The notes under the pieces were generated by a model, which searched no databases, had not been told where the DNA came from, and was given only the letters and a program-made list of their open reading frames with translations. Shown here in pieces: positions 17,476 through 26,210 of a stretch of DNA of 64,000 bases. The stretch comes from AP-15 sp963716115 (lineage in GTDB: Bacteria; Pseudomonadota; Alphaproteobacteria; ATCC43930; CGMCC-115725): the NCBI GenBank assembly GCA_963716115.1, contig CAVQSZ010000022.1:12332-76331 (forward strand), read 5' to 3'. Made by a program: the position numbers and the translations under genes. How positions within the stretch are numbered: the stretch's first letter is position 1; every line of letters starts with the position of its first letter.

Positions 17476-18242
17476 CCACGGCGCTCATCCTGGCGCATGC
17501 GGCCGACGCGGGCGCCGCGTCGGCCGCGACGTGGCTGGCCGGCGAGCTCGGCGCCGCGGCGGTGCGAATCCTGCGCCCGGAAATACTTAGCCTGGCTCGC
17601 TGGACGCACCGCATCGACGCGCATGGCGCCGCCTCGACCCGCATCGCGTTGCCGCACGCGGAACCGCTCGTGAGCGCCGAGATCGGCGCCGTGCTGAACC
17701 GTATCCGTTACCTGCCGACCCCCGGCTTCAACCGGTCATCGGCCAAGGACCGCGATTACGCCGGCGCCGAGCTTCAGGCCGTGGTCGCCAGCTGGCTCGC
17801 GGGCTTCGGCGACCGGGCGATCCACTCGCTGCGACGGCATCCTTGGGTGACGCCGACGCTCCCGCCTCAGCATTGGGCAAAGGCCGCCGCCGCCGCCGGG
17901 CTGCCGGTGGCCGTGCGCATCATCGCCAGCTCGCCGCGGGCGCGAGGCGCCGATGGCGGCGTTGCCCACGGCGGCGACGCCGATGCTGCGGCGGGAGCGG
18001 CCGTCGGCACGGTGCTGGCAGCCGGCCGGGGCGTGGGCGGCGCGCTCGCCGACAGATACGGCACGAAATGCCTTGCGGCGGCGCACCTGCTCGGTTTTTC
18101 GTTGCTGGAGTTTCGCTTCGCCGTCGAGGGCCGCGACACGGTTCTCGTCGAGGTCGATCCGCTGCCGCCGCTGGTCGAGCCGTGGGCCGCCGCCCTGACC
18201 GGCCGGCTGCTTGGCTCCCTCCTTCGCGAGGACCGCCGGTGA
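17472..18242 (+). CDS. Uncharacterised protein in M6 protease/ATP-grasp operon
   Basis: This is a 256-residue protein from GTG 17472, overlapping the protease stop by 4 bp (GTGA), and its own stop overlaps the next GTG in the same way. The family is not recognised. The N-terminal ~120 residues (TALILAHAADAGAASAATWL, then VLNRIRYLPTPGF and DYAGAELQAVVASWLAGF) look like the pre-ATP-grasp domain that precedes RimK/MvdD-type ligases. The C-terminal LVEVDPLPPL recalls the closing strand of an ATP-grasp fold, but no ATP-binding Lys or Glu-x-Asn motif is visible. It may be a degenerate companion subunit of the ligase encoded next (inference). Confidence 0.85.
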   Translation: MTTALILAHAADAGAASAATWLAGELGAAAVRILRPEILSLARWTHRIDAHGAASTRIALPHAEPLVSAEIGAVLNRIRYLPTPGFNRSSAKDRDYAGAELQAVVASWLAGFGDRAIHSLRRHPWVTPTLPPQHWAKAAAAAGLPVAVRIIASSPRARGADGGVAHGGDADAAAGAAVGTVLAAGRGVGGALADRYGTKCLAAAHLLGFSLLEFRFAVEGRDTVLVEVDPLPPLVEPWAAALTGRLLGSLLREDRR

Positions 18243-19453
18243 TCCTGGTCTACGGCCGACCCGACGATCCGCCGCTGGCGCGGACGCTCGAGGCGCTCCA
18301 GGACGAAGGAGCCTCTTACGTGCTGCTCGCGCAGACCGCGCTGGCGAGCGAGGGGCTTCGCATCGAAATCGGGCCGCGGGGGGTCGGGGGCGTGCTTTCC
18401 ATCGCCGGTCAGCCGGTAGCGCTCGACCAGATCCGCAGCGTCTACGCGCGGCCGCTCGAGCTGCCGGCGGCCGACCCCGACCCGTCAGGCCGCCGCCGCG
18501 CCCGCCTGCTGCACGAGCAGCTGATCGAATGGCTGGACGTGGCGGATGCGCTGGTCGTCAACCGGCCGCGCGCGATGCAGTCCAATGCGTCGAAGCCCTT
18601 GCAGCTGCAGCTGATCGCCGGCCTGGGCTTCGCCGTGCCGGAGACACTGGTCACCAGCGAGGCCGAAGAGGCGCGCGCGTTCTGGCGCCGGCACGGCCGC
18701 GTCATCTTCAAATCGGCCTCGGGCATCCGCTCGATCGTGCGGGAGCTCGACGAACGCGCCGCCGGGCGGCTGCCGCGGCTCGCCGCATTGCCGACGCAGT
18801 TTCAGGCCTATGTCCCGGGCGTGGATTTGCGCGTCCATGTCGTCGGCCGGCAGACCTTCGCCGCCGAGATCGACAGCTCGGTCATCGACTATCGCTATGC
18901 GGCGCGCGAAGGCGCGGAGGCGAGGCTGGCCGCGGTCGAGCTGCCGCAGGCGGTGCGCGAACGCTGCGTCGGATTGGCGGCGCAGATGGAGCTGCCCCTG
19001 GCCGGCATCGACCTGCGGCGGAGGCCGGACGGCGATTACGTCTGCTTTGAGGTGAATCCGATGCCCGCCTATACTTACTTCCAGGCCCACACCGGGCTGC
19101 CGATCGCCCAGGCGGTCGCCGAGCTCCTGATCACGGGCGACACCGCGGAGGCAGCGATGGTGCAGATGGTGGAAAATCTCACTCGCATCAGCGGCGCCGT
19201 CATCGCGCGCAAGCCGCACGCCAGCCTCGGCGATTATGATGTCGTCACCGTCCGGCTCGACGGGGCGGAGCCGGTGCCGGGCAAGGCCGATCTGCTGAGC
19301 TCGCATCTGGGCAGCACGATCGACGTTTCGGTCCGCCGCGCCTTGCTCGGCGCCGCCGGCCCGGGGATGCATCTTCGTTGCAGGGCGAAGCGCACGCTCG
19401 ACGGCGCAATGTGCGAGCCGCACCCGGACCCGGGCGAGATGGAGGTCCGCTGA
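18239..19453 (+). CDS. ATP-grasp ligase (RimK / graspetide-maturase-like)
   Basis: This 404-residue protein starts at GTG 18239, overlapping the previous stop. A pre-ATP-grasp segment (MILVYGRPDDPPLARTLEAL to SVYARPLELP) is followed by VVNRPRAMQSNASKPLQLQL, GRVIFKSASGIRSIV with the nucleotide-binding Lys, GVDLRVHVVG, and the metal-binding VCFEVNPMPAY (Glu-x-Asn) near residues 270-278. A ~110-residue extension follows. This order matches RimK-type ligases and the MvdC/MvdD enzymes that crosslink acidic side chains to Lys/Ser/Thr in graspetides. It is the last gene of a three-gene operon whose first product carries a Lys/Asp/Glu-rich tail. The ATP-grasp fold is firm; the substrate is inferred. 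Confidence 0.88.
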   Translation: MILVYGRPDDPPLARTLEALQDEGASYVLLAQTALASEGLRIEIGPRGVGGVLSIAGQPVALDQIRSVYARPLELPAADPDPSGRRRARLLHEQLIEWLDVADALVVNRPRAMQSNASKPLQLQLIAGLGFAVPETLVTSEAEEARAFWRRHGRVIFKSASGIRSIVRELDERAAGRLPRLAALPTQFQAYVPGVDLRVHVVGRQTFAAEIDSSVIDYRYAAREGAEARLAAVELPQAVRERCVGLAAQMELPLAGIDLRRRPDGDYVCFEVNPMPAYTYFQAHTGLPIAQAVAELLITGDTAEAAMVQMVENLTRISGAVIARKPHASLGDYDVVTVRLDGAEPVPGKADLLSSHLGSTIDVSVRRALLGAAGPGMHLRCRAKRTLDGAMCEPHPDPGEMEVR

Positions 19454-19507
19454 CCCTCGCTCTCGGGCGGCGTCGGCCGCCTTGCGCGGGCGCCGCGCGC
19501 CCGCGCC

Positions 19508-20431
19508 TCAGGCCGAGCCGGTGGCGGCCTCGCGCATCCGTTCCTCGCGGGCGGCGATCGCCTGCTCGCGCTCGACGAGGAGCCGGGCGCGCTCGACCAC
19601 CGGCACGTCGATCATCCGGCCGTCGACGGTGACGGCGCCGACCCCTTCGGCGAGCGCCCTGTCGTAGGCGGCGACGACGCGGCGGGCGTGGTCGGCCTCC
19701 TCGCGGCCCGGCCGGAACTCCTCGTTGAGGATCGCGATCTGGCTCGGATGGATGACCGAGGCGCCGATAAAGCCGAACCGGCGCGAGCGGCGGATCGTCT
19801 GGCGGAAGCCGTCGAGGTCGTGGAACTCGGCGATCGAGCCGATAAAGCCCAATGGCATGATCCCGGCGGCGCGGGCGGCGAACACCGCCATCTGCTTCGG
19901 CATCGAGAGCGCCTCGGCCTCGGGCAGGATGCCGGCCGAGGTGGCGAAATCCTCGGCCCCGAGGTTGAGCGCGCAGAGCCGCGGATGGGCGCGGGCGATC
20001 TCGGCGATGTGGAAGAACGCCGCCGCGGTCTCGACCATCGCAATGAGCCGCGTCGCGCCCGCCCTCATGCCGCGCTCGGCCTCGACCTCGTCGACGATCT
20101 CGGCGAGGAGCCGGACATGGTCGGCGCTGTCGACCTTGGGCAGCGCCAATGCCGCGACGCCGGGGCCGACCGCCGCCTCGATGTCGCGCACCGCCATGCG
20201 CAATGGCCGGTTGATGCGGACGACGACATCGGCGCCGCCGCGCGACACCGTCGCCGCCGCTTCGGCCACGAGCCCGCGCGCCCGCTCCTTCTCCGAGGCG
20301 GCGACGCTGTCCTCGAGGTCGAGGATGATCGCGTCGGCGCCGCGGCGGGCGGCGCCGTCGACAAAGCGCTGCGCGGTCACCGGCACGAATAAGAGCGAGC
20401 GCCACACCGGCAGCGGCAGGGCGGCGGTCAT
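19508..20431 (-). CDS. HpcH/HpaI aldolase / CitE-type CoA ester lyase
   Basis: This 307-residue protein has the CitE-family hallmarks: SLLFVPVTAQRFVDGAARRG at the N-terminus, the Mg-site ILDLEDSVAASEK near residue 36, VRINRP near 72, MVETAAAFFHIAEIAR near 131 and SVIHPSQIAILNEEF near 225. Members cleave citryl-, malyl- or methylmalyl-CoA-type esters. Its ATG overlaps the CoA-transferase stop by 4 bp (20428-20431), so the two are coupled: the transferase would make the CoA ester and the lyase would split it (inference). The precise acyl-CoA is not determined. Confidence 0.93.
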   Translation of the reverse strand: MTAALPLPVWRSLLFVPVTAQRFVDGAARRGADAIILDLEDSVAASEKERARGLVAEAAATVSRGGADVVVRINRPLRMAVRDIEAAVGPGVAALALPKVDSADHVRLLAEIVDEVEAERGMRAGATRLIAMVETAAAFFHIAEIARAHPRLCALNLGAEDFATSAGILPEAEALSMPKQMAVFAARAAGIMPLGFIGSIAEFHDLDGFRQTIRRSRRFGFIGASVIHPSQIAILNEEFRPGREEADHARRVVAAYDRALAEGVGAVTVDGRMIDVPVVERARLLVEREQAIAAREERMREAATGSA

Positions 20432-21666
20432 GGCGGGTCTCCGGCGAGGCCGACGACGCCGTCGCGCGCCAGCCCGTCGAGCGCCGCGCGGTCGAGCCCC
20501 AGCGCGCCCAGGATTTCGGCGGTGTGCTCGCCGAGCCTGGGGGCCGGGCGGCGCAGCCGGCCCGGGGTGTCGGAGAGGCGGGGGATCACGTTGTGCATCG
20601 GCAGGCGCCCCATCGTGTCGTCGGGAAGGTCGACCAGGATCTCGCGGGCGACGACATGCGGGTCGGCCATGAACTGGTCGATGTCGTAAACGGGTGCGGC
20701 GGTGACCTCGGCGCGCTCGAAGATTTCCATGTTCTCGGCGAGGCTGCGCGCGGCGATGAAGGCGACGATCGGCGCCTCGCAGGCCGCGGCGTTCCTGACC
20801 CGGTCGCTGTTGGTCCGAAACCGCGGGTCGGCGATCATCTCCTCGGCGCCGATCGCGCGGAAGAGCCGCTCGGCCATCGCCTGGATCGAAGCCGAGATGC
20901 CGATGTAGCGGCCGTCCCTGGTGCGGAACACATTGCGCGGCGAGGTCGTCTCGGAACGGCTGCCGGTGCGCTCGCGGACCTGCCCGGTCAGGCGGTAGAT
21001 CGCCGCCTCGGTGGCGATGAACGAGAACAGCGGGTCCAAGAGCGGCAGATCGACGACCTGGCCCCGGCCGCCCTTGACCTCGACCTCGCGCAGCGCGGTC
21101 AGCACCGCCGTCGCGCCATAGAGGCCGGCCACCATGTCGGCGAGCGCGGTCGGCGGCAGCGCCGGCTCGCGGTCGGGAAAGCCGGTGCGCGCGGCGTAGC
21201 CCGACATGCTCTCGACCAGGGTGCCAAAGCCGGGGCGGTCGCGGTACGGCCCGTCCTGGCCCCAGCCCGACACCCGCACGACGACGAGGCCGGGGTTGCG
21301 CCGGTGCAGAATGTCGGGGCCGAGGCCCATCGCCTCCAAGGTGCCGGGGCGGAAATTCTCGATCAGCGCGTGCGCGCCGGCGGCGAGCTCGGCGAGCAGC
21401 TCGCGGCCGCGCGGCGCGCGCAGATTGAGCGCCACGCTCTTCTTGTTGCGCGAATAGACCTTCCAGTGGACGCTGACCCCCTCGGTCTGCCAGGCGCGCA
21501 GCGGGTCGCCCTTTTTCGGATCCTCGATCTTCAGCACCTCGGCCCCGAAATCGGCGAGCTGCAGGCTGACCATGTTGCCCGAGACGAGGCGCGACATGTC
21601 GATGACCCGCACCCCGTCGAGCGGGCAGGCCGCTGCCGGCTCGAAGAATTTCTCACTGACGCTCAT
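20428..21666 (-). CDS. CaiB/BaiF family (class III) CoA-transferase
   Basis: Starting at MSVSEKFFEP (complement 21664-21666), this 412-residue protein shows the class III CoA-transferase pattern: CPLDGVRVIDMSRLVSGNMVSLQLADFGAEVLKIEDPKKGDPLRAW at the N-terminus, KSVALNLRAPRGRELL, ALIENFRPGTLEAMGLG and a C-terminal PRLGEHTAEIL. The catalytic Asp expected about 170 residues in fits TALADMVAGLYGA. It moves CoA between carboxylic acids. It is the first gene of a two-gene operon with the CitE-like lyase. The divergent enoyl-CoA hydratase at 21818 may act in the same catabolic route. Confidence 0.94.
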   Translation of the reverse strand: MSVSEKFFEPAAACPLDGVRVIDMSRLVSGNMVSLQLADFGAEVLKIEDPKKGDPLRAWQTEGVSVHWKVYSRNKKSVALNLRAPRGRELLAELAAGAHALIENFRPGTLEAMGLGPDILHRRNPGLVVVRVSGWGQDGPYRDRPGFGTLVESMSGYAARTGFPDREPALPPTALADMVAGLYGATAVLTALREVEVKGGRGQVVDLPLLDPLFSFIATEAAIYRLTGQVRERTGSRSETTSPRNVFRTRDGRYIGISASIQAMAERLFRAIGAEEMIADPRFRTNSDRVRNAAACEAPIVAFIAARSLAENMEIFERAEVTAAPVYDIDQFMADPHVVAREILVDLPDDTMGRLPMHNVIPRLSDTPGRLRRPAPRLGEHTAEILGALGLDRAALDGLARDGVVGLAGDPP

Positions 21667-21817
21667 GGCTCGGCGCACGCTCCGCGGCCCACTCGACGCG
21701 GCAGCTTAGCCGCGCCGCGCCGGGTTAGAAAGCGCGGCGCAAGTCGCGCCCCGAGCTTGGTGGCGGCAGCGGTTTCGGGCATTCTGCGCGGCGAGGCGGC
21801 TGCAGCGGGGGCGGGAC

Positions 21818-22597
21818 ATGTCGGTTGATCTGAGCATCGAGGGCGGGGTCGCCAAGGTCGTCTTGAACCGACCGGAAAAGCTCAACGCGCTGACGGTGGA
21901 GATGCGCGAGCGCCTGTGCGACATCTTCGCCCGGCTGCGTTTCGACGACGCCGTGCGGGCAGTGATCGTGACCGGGGCCGGGCGCGGGTTCTGCTCGGGC
22001 GCCGATGTCGACCGCATGGCCGGGCAGGCGCACGATTTGCGCGCCGACCGGGAGCGGCTGCAGCAGGGCGGCCACACCTTTATCCGCGCGCTGCACGCGA
22101 TCGAGAAGCCGGTCATCGCCGCGGTGCGCGGCCCGGCCGTCGGCATCGGCTGGAGCATCGCGCTCGCCTGCGACCTGGCGGTGGCGTCGAAGACCGCGCG
22201 CTTCTCGCAGATCTTCCGCCGCATCGGCCTTGCCCCGGACGGCGGCGCGATCTGGTTTCTGACCCGCCGGCTCGGCATGGCGAGGGCGAAGGAGCTGGTG
22301 TTTTCGGCGCGTTTTGTCGAGGCCGAGGAGGCGCTGGCGCTGGGCCTTGTCAACCATGTCGTCGAGGACGACGAGCTGATGGCCAGGACCGAGGCGCTGG
22401 CGGCCGACCTCGCCGCGGGTCCGACCTTTGCGCTGGGGCTGGCGAAGAAGCTCTTCCATGCCGCGGCCGGCCCCAGCCTCGAGGAATATCTCGACATCGA
22501 AAGCCTGGTGCAGCCGCAGCTGCACATGAGCGCCGACAATGCCGAAGGAGTGGCCGCCTTTCGCGAAAAACGGGCGCCGAAATTCATCGGCCGCTGA
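21818..22597 (+). CDS. Enoyl-CoA hydratase/isomerase (crotonase family)
   Basis: This 259-residue protein is of standard crotonase length. The oxyanion-hole segments are VTGAGRGFCSGADVDRMAG (residues ~48-66) and AAVRGPAVGIGWSIALACDL (~103-122). FSQIFRRIGLAPDGGAIWFL around residue 130 carries Asp-Gly-Gly as in PaaG-like members rather than the two-Glu hydratase site. The C-terminus has NAEGVAAFREKRAPKFIGR, typical of the family. It likely hydrates or isomerises an unsaturated acyl-CoA in fatty-acid or aromatic degradation. A 15-bp tandem repeat separates it from the CinA-like gene. Confidence 0.94.
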   Translation: MSVDLSIEGGVAKVVLNRPEKLNALTVEMRERLCDIFARLRFDDAVRAVIVTGAGRGFCSGADVDRMAGQAHDLRADRERLQQGGHTFIRALHAIEKPVIAAVRGPAVGIGWSIALACDLAVASKTARFSQIFRRIGLAPDGGAIWFLTRRLGMARAKELVFSARFVEAEEALALGLVNHVVEDDELMARTEALAADLAAGPTFALGLAKKLFHAAAGPSLEEYLDIESLVQPQLHMSADNAEGVAAFREKRAPKFIGR

Positions 22598-22610
22598 TCC
22601 AGACAGCCGC

Positions 22611-22648
22611 CCAATCTCCAGCGAGCCAATCTCCAGCGAGCCAATCCA
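22611..22648 (+). repeat. Short tandem repeat, 15-bp unit, about 2.5 copies
   Basis: The unit CCAATCTCCAGCGAG occurs at 22611-22625 and 22626-22640 and is followed by a partial CCAATCCA. It fills the gap between the enoyl-CoA hydratase stop and the CinA-like start, just before the latter's ribosome binding site. Confidence 0.85.
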
Positions 22649-22658
22649 GGGAACCCGC

Positions 22659-23930
22659 ATGCGCATCGAGATCATCTGCACCGGCGACGAGGTTCTGACC
22701 GGCAAGATCGTCAACACAAACTTCAGCTGGATGACCCAAAAGCTCGAGGATTTCGGGCTGGCGGTGGCCTGGGGGACGATCGTCGGCGACGACCGCGAGG
22801 AATTGCTGGCGGCGTTCCGCATGGCCGGCGAGCGCGCCGACGCGGTCATCGTCAATGGCGGGCTGGGGCCCACCGTCGATGATCTGTCGCAGGAGATCGC
22901 GGCCCGCGCCGCCGGCGTCGAGCTCGCGCTCAGCCAGGACTGGCTCGCCCGCATGGAAGATTTCTTCCGCCGGCGCAACCGGGTCATGTCGCCGAACAAC
23001 AAAAAGCAGGCGATGCTGCCGACCACGGCCGAGATCCTCGACAACCCGATCGGCACCGCCTGCGGCTTTGCGATGGACATCGGCAAGGCGCGGTTTTTCT
23101 TCACCCCCGGCGTGCCGCGCGAGCTCTTTCGCATGCTGGAGGAGCAGATCGTCCCGCGCCTGTTGGCGCGCGGCGGGACCCCCGGGGTCATCCGGCTGAA
23201 GCGGTTTCATTCCTACGGGCTCGGCGAGTCGCATGTCGACGCGCTCTTGGCCGGGGTCGAGGAGCTGGCGCCCGCCGGCAGCCTCAAGCTCGGCTTCCGC
23301 AGCCATTACCCGCAGATCGAAACCAAGCTGACCGTGCGCGGAAGCGACGAGGCCGACATCGACCGCAAGCTTGCGCCGGTCGAGGCGGAGGTGCGCCGGC
23401 GGCTCGGCAACTTCATCCTCGGCGAGGACGACCAAAAGCTCGAAAGCGTGGTGCTCGATGCGCTGGCCGCGCGCGGCGGCTCGCTCGCCGTGGTCGAGAC
23501 CTACACCGGCGGCCAGATCGCCGCGCGCCTCGCCCCGCTGCCGGGGGCCGAGGGGGTGTTCCGCCGCGGCCTCGTCGCCCGCGACCCGGCCGAGATCGCC
23601 GCCGCGCTCGGCCTCGACGGCGCGCTGATATCGGGCGAGATCAGCCGCGAGACGGCCGAGGCCGTCGCCCGCGCCGCGCGCGCGGAAACCCGCGCCAGCC
23701 ATGCGCTGGCGGTGCTGATCGAGGTCGATGACGGCCCCGACCGCATCGATTTCGGCGGCAGCATCCACCTCGCGATCGCCGCCGCCGACGGCGTCGCATC
23801 GCGCCGCTCGCGCATCCTCGGCGGCCGCGACTGGGTGCGCCTCGGGGCGGTCGAGCTCGGCCTCGACTGCCTGCGCCGCCATCTGCAAGGCCTCCCGATC
23901 GACGAGCGCAGCGATTACGAGCGGGTGTGA
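22659..23930 (+). CDS. CinA family protein (COG1058 molybdopterin-binding domain plus degenerate CinA C-domain)
   Basis: This 423-residue protein starts at ATG 22659 (MRIEIICTGDEVLTGKIVNT). The MoCF/COG1058 domain covers about 1-170, with VIVNGGLGPTVDDLSQEI, NNKKQAMLPTTAEILDNPIGTACGF and FFTPGVPRELFRMLEEQI. Family members act on NAD or pyridine nucleotides (ADP-ribose pyrophosphatase/NMN deamidase). The C-terminal ~165 residues correspond to the CinA amidohydrolase domain (SLAVVETYTGGQIAARLAPLPGA), but the usual Ser-Thr-Gly-Gly appears as Tyr-Thr-Gly-Gly, so deamidase activity is doubtful. No operon partner is seen. Confidence 0.9.
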   Translation: MRIEIICTGDEVLTGKIVNTNFSWMTQKLEDFGLAVAWGTIVGDDREELLAAFRMAGERADAVIVNGGLGPTVDDLSQEIAARAAGVELALSQDWLARMEDFFRRRNRVMSPNNKKQAMLPTTAEILDNPIGTACGFAMDIGKARFFFTPGVPRELFRMLEEQIVPRLLARGGTPGVIRLKRFHSYGLGESHVDALLAGVEELAPAGSLKLGFRSHYPQIETKLTVRGSDEADIDRKLAPVEAEVRRRLGNFILGEDDQKLESVVLDALAARGGSLAVVETYTGGQIAARLAPLPGAEGVFRRGLVARDPAEIAAALGLDGALISGEISRETAEAVARAARAETRASHALAVLIEVDDGPDRIDFGGSIHLAIAAADGVASRRSRILGGRDWVRLGAVELGLDCLRRHLQGLPIDERSDYERV

Positions 23931-23954
23931 CCCGAGCCGCTGCCGCCGCCGGCG

Positions 23955-24823
23955 TCAGTACGAGCTGTGCGCATTGTCGTAAAGGTGCTGGATCAGGGCG
24001 TCGCCTGAGAGCGCCGCCGGCGGCGCTGTCGCGGCGCTCGGCGGCGGCGCTGGCCGGGGCGTCGGCGGCGCGGCGGCGATCGCCGCGGGCGGCGGGCTGT
24101 AGGGTTGCCTCGCCCAGGGAACCGCGGCCGCCGCGCCGCTCGGCGGATAAGTGGCGGATAAGAAGGCGCCCGAGCCGCGGGCTCGCGATGGACGGGTGCT
24201 ACAGCCTTGGCGATGACCAAGGTCACGGTCGAGCCTTTGTCGACGGATTGCCCGGCCGCCGGCAGGCTGCCGATCACGCTCCCGGCGGGCCTGGGGCTCG
24301 ATTGCTCGCGCTGTCGCGATTTGAGCCCGACCCGGCGCAATTGCGAGGCGGCTTCAGCCGCCCTCTCGCCGATCAGCTCGGGCACCGGGACCTTGATCGG
24401 CGCCGCGACGATCAGGGTGACGGTCGAGCCCCTGTCGACCGGCTCGCCGGCCGCGGGCGCGGTGCCGATCACCCGCCCGGGCGGGATTGTCTCGCTCGGC
24501 TCGGCCTCTTGGCGCCATTTGAGCCCGGCGCGCCTGAGCGCCGCGCCGGCGCTCGCCGCCGGCTGCCCTGCGAGCGCCGGCACCGGGACGCCGACCGGGA
24601 CCGCGACAGCCGGCGCGGCGGCGGTGGGGAGCCCGGCAATGCGCCAGGGATGGCGGTCCGACCCGGCGAACGCCATCCCGCCGGCAATCCAAGCCGTCGC
24701 GATCAGCCCCAGCCCGGCCGCCGCCCGCGCCAACCCGAGCCTGCGGCCGATGCCGGCCCGCGCCATTCGGCGCGCCAGGCGCCGCCAGGCCGGCGCAGCA
24801 GGATTGGTGGTCCGTTCCCGCAC
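23955..24823 (-). pseudogene. Membrane-anchored protein with two PASTA domains, C-terminal frameshift
   Basis: The protein starts at GTG (complement 24821-24823). A cytoplasmic Arg-rich head is followed by one transmembrane helix (AAAGLGLIATAWIAGGMAFAG, residues ~35-55) and two PASTA domains (~75-140 and ~145-210; PVPALAGQPAASAGAALRRAG and PVPELIGERAAEAASQLRRVG, each ending STVTLIV/STVTLVI). The straight frame then turns Arg-rich and ends at 23993. An 11-bp tandem duplication at ~24142-24163 (GGCGGATAAG twice) shifts the frame. Moving frame there restores a Pro/Ala-rich tail ending DALIQHLYDNAHSSY at 23955. PASTA domains bind muropeptides or penicillin-binding proteins. No Ser/Thr kinase domain is attached. 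The acyl-CoA dehydrogenase gene ends 4 bp upstream. Confidence 0.75.
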
Positions 24824-24827
24824 GGGC

Positions 24828-26028
24828 TCAGAGCGGCCGCAGCGGCGGCAGCGCCTCGTCGGGGTCGAGGCCGAGCTCGTAAAGGCCCATGTTCCACAGG
24901 CAGAAATCCGAGGGCGGCGGGTGCAGCGGGGCCAGCGCCCCGTCGCGGAACAGCTGCTCGAGGCGCTGGCCCTTGAAGACGCCGTGCGCGCCGCCGAGGG
25001 TCAGCGCGGCGCGGGTGATCCGGGCGACCGCCTCGCCGACCATGTATTTGGCGCGGTAGAGGGCGGCGGTGGTTTCCGCGGTCGGCCCCTGCGTGTCGCT
25101 GAGCCAGGCGGAATGGTAGGTGGCGAGGCGGGCGGCTTCGAGATCGGCGCTCATCTGCGCCACATGCCGGCGGACATCGGGGTGCCAGGCCAGCGGCTGG
25201 GCAAAGCCCGCCGGCCGGCGCGCCTGCGCGACCCGGCGCGCCTCGTCATAGGCCGCGGCGGCGACGCCCAGATAGACCGCGGTGTACGAGCCCCAGAACC
25301 AGCTCAGATGGTCGTGGCGGAACCGGCGCATATCGTCGGAGCGAAAGACGACCGAGCCATCCGGCACAAAGCACTCCTCGAGGATCAGCGAGTCGCTGCG
25401 CGTCGCGCGCATGCCGAGCGTGTCCCAGCTTTCCTCGACGCGGCGCCCCTCGGCGACCCGCGGCAGCAGCAGCACGATCCCGGCGAAGGGGCTCGACGCG
25501 TCCTGCGGATACGCCATGACCATGCAATGATCGGCGGCCTCCAGCATCGAGGCGAACATCTTGCGGCCGGTGACCCGGTAGCCGCCGTCGACCCGCCGCG
25601 CCCGCGCGCTCAGCGGCCGCGCGCCGATCAGCGAGGTCGTCCCCGGCTCCGAAAAATTGCCGGCGATCAGCCGGCCCTGGCGCACGACGAGATCGGCGAC
25701 ATGCCGCTTGGCGTCGGGCGCGACCTCGCCGCTCAGCAGCACCGGCATCACCACCGAGGCGTGCATGTTGAAGGCGAGCGCGGTCGCCGGGCAGCCCTCG
25801 GCCAACGCCTCGAAGGCCAGAGTATGGCCGAGCAGCCCCACGCCCGACCCGCCCCACTCCTTGGGGACGTTCAGCTCGAGAAAGCCTTCCCGGCGCAGCC
25901 GCTGGTAATTCTCGGTCGGGTGGCTGGCCGCGCGGTCATGCTCGGCCGACCGGCGCGGCGAAATCCGCCGCCAGCTCCCGGCAGCGCCGCCGCAGCAGCT
26001 CCTGCTCCTCGGTCAGCCCAAAATCCAC
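24828..26028 (-). pseudogene. Acyl-CoA dehydrogenase, one frameshift near the N-terminus
   Basis: Reading on the minus strand from GTG at 26028, the protein begins MDFGLTEEQELLRRRCRELAADFAA. Near 25940 one extra C must be skipped to continue RSAEHDRAASHPTENY, FLELNVPKEWGGSGVG and the long frame ending at 24828. Downstream features are LAFNMHASVVMPVL, SEPGTTSLIG (FAD loop), SWDTLGMRATRSDSL and LGGAHGVFKGQRLEQLFRDG, the standard acyl-CoA dehydrogenase order. It oxidises an acyl-CoA to the 2-enoyl-CoA with FAD and passes electrons to ETF. Length without the shift is about 400 residues, normal for the family. Confidence 0.85.
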
Positions 26029-26210
26029 GCCTCGCGCCCCCGCTGGCTGCTCGTGACGCCGGTTGTCATGCGGCGAGCCGCCGGCGAGGATAGGCGGCGC
26101 CGGGGCGGCGCGACAAGGGACGGCGCGATCCGGCCGGCGGCAGAAAGAGAGGAAGCGATGGAGCATCGAGGTTGACCGGGGCAGATCGAGAAACCGGGCC
26201 GGGATCGGCG

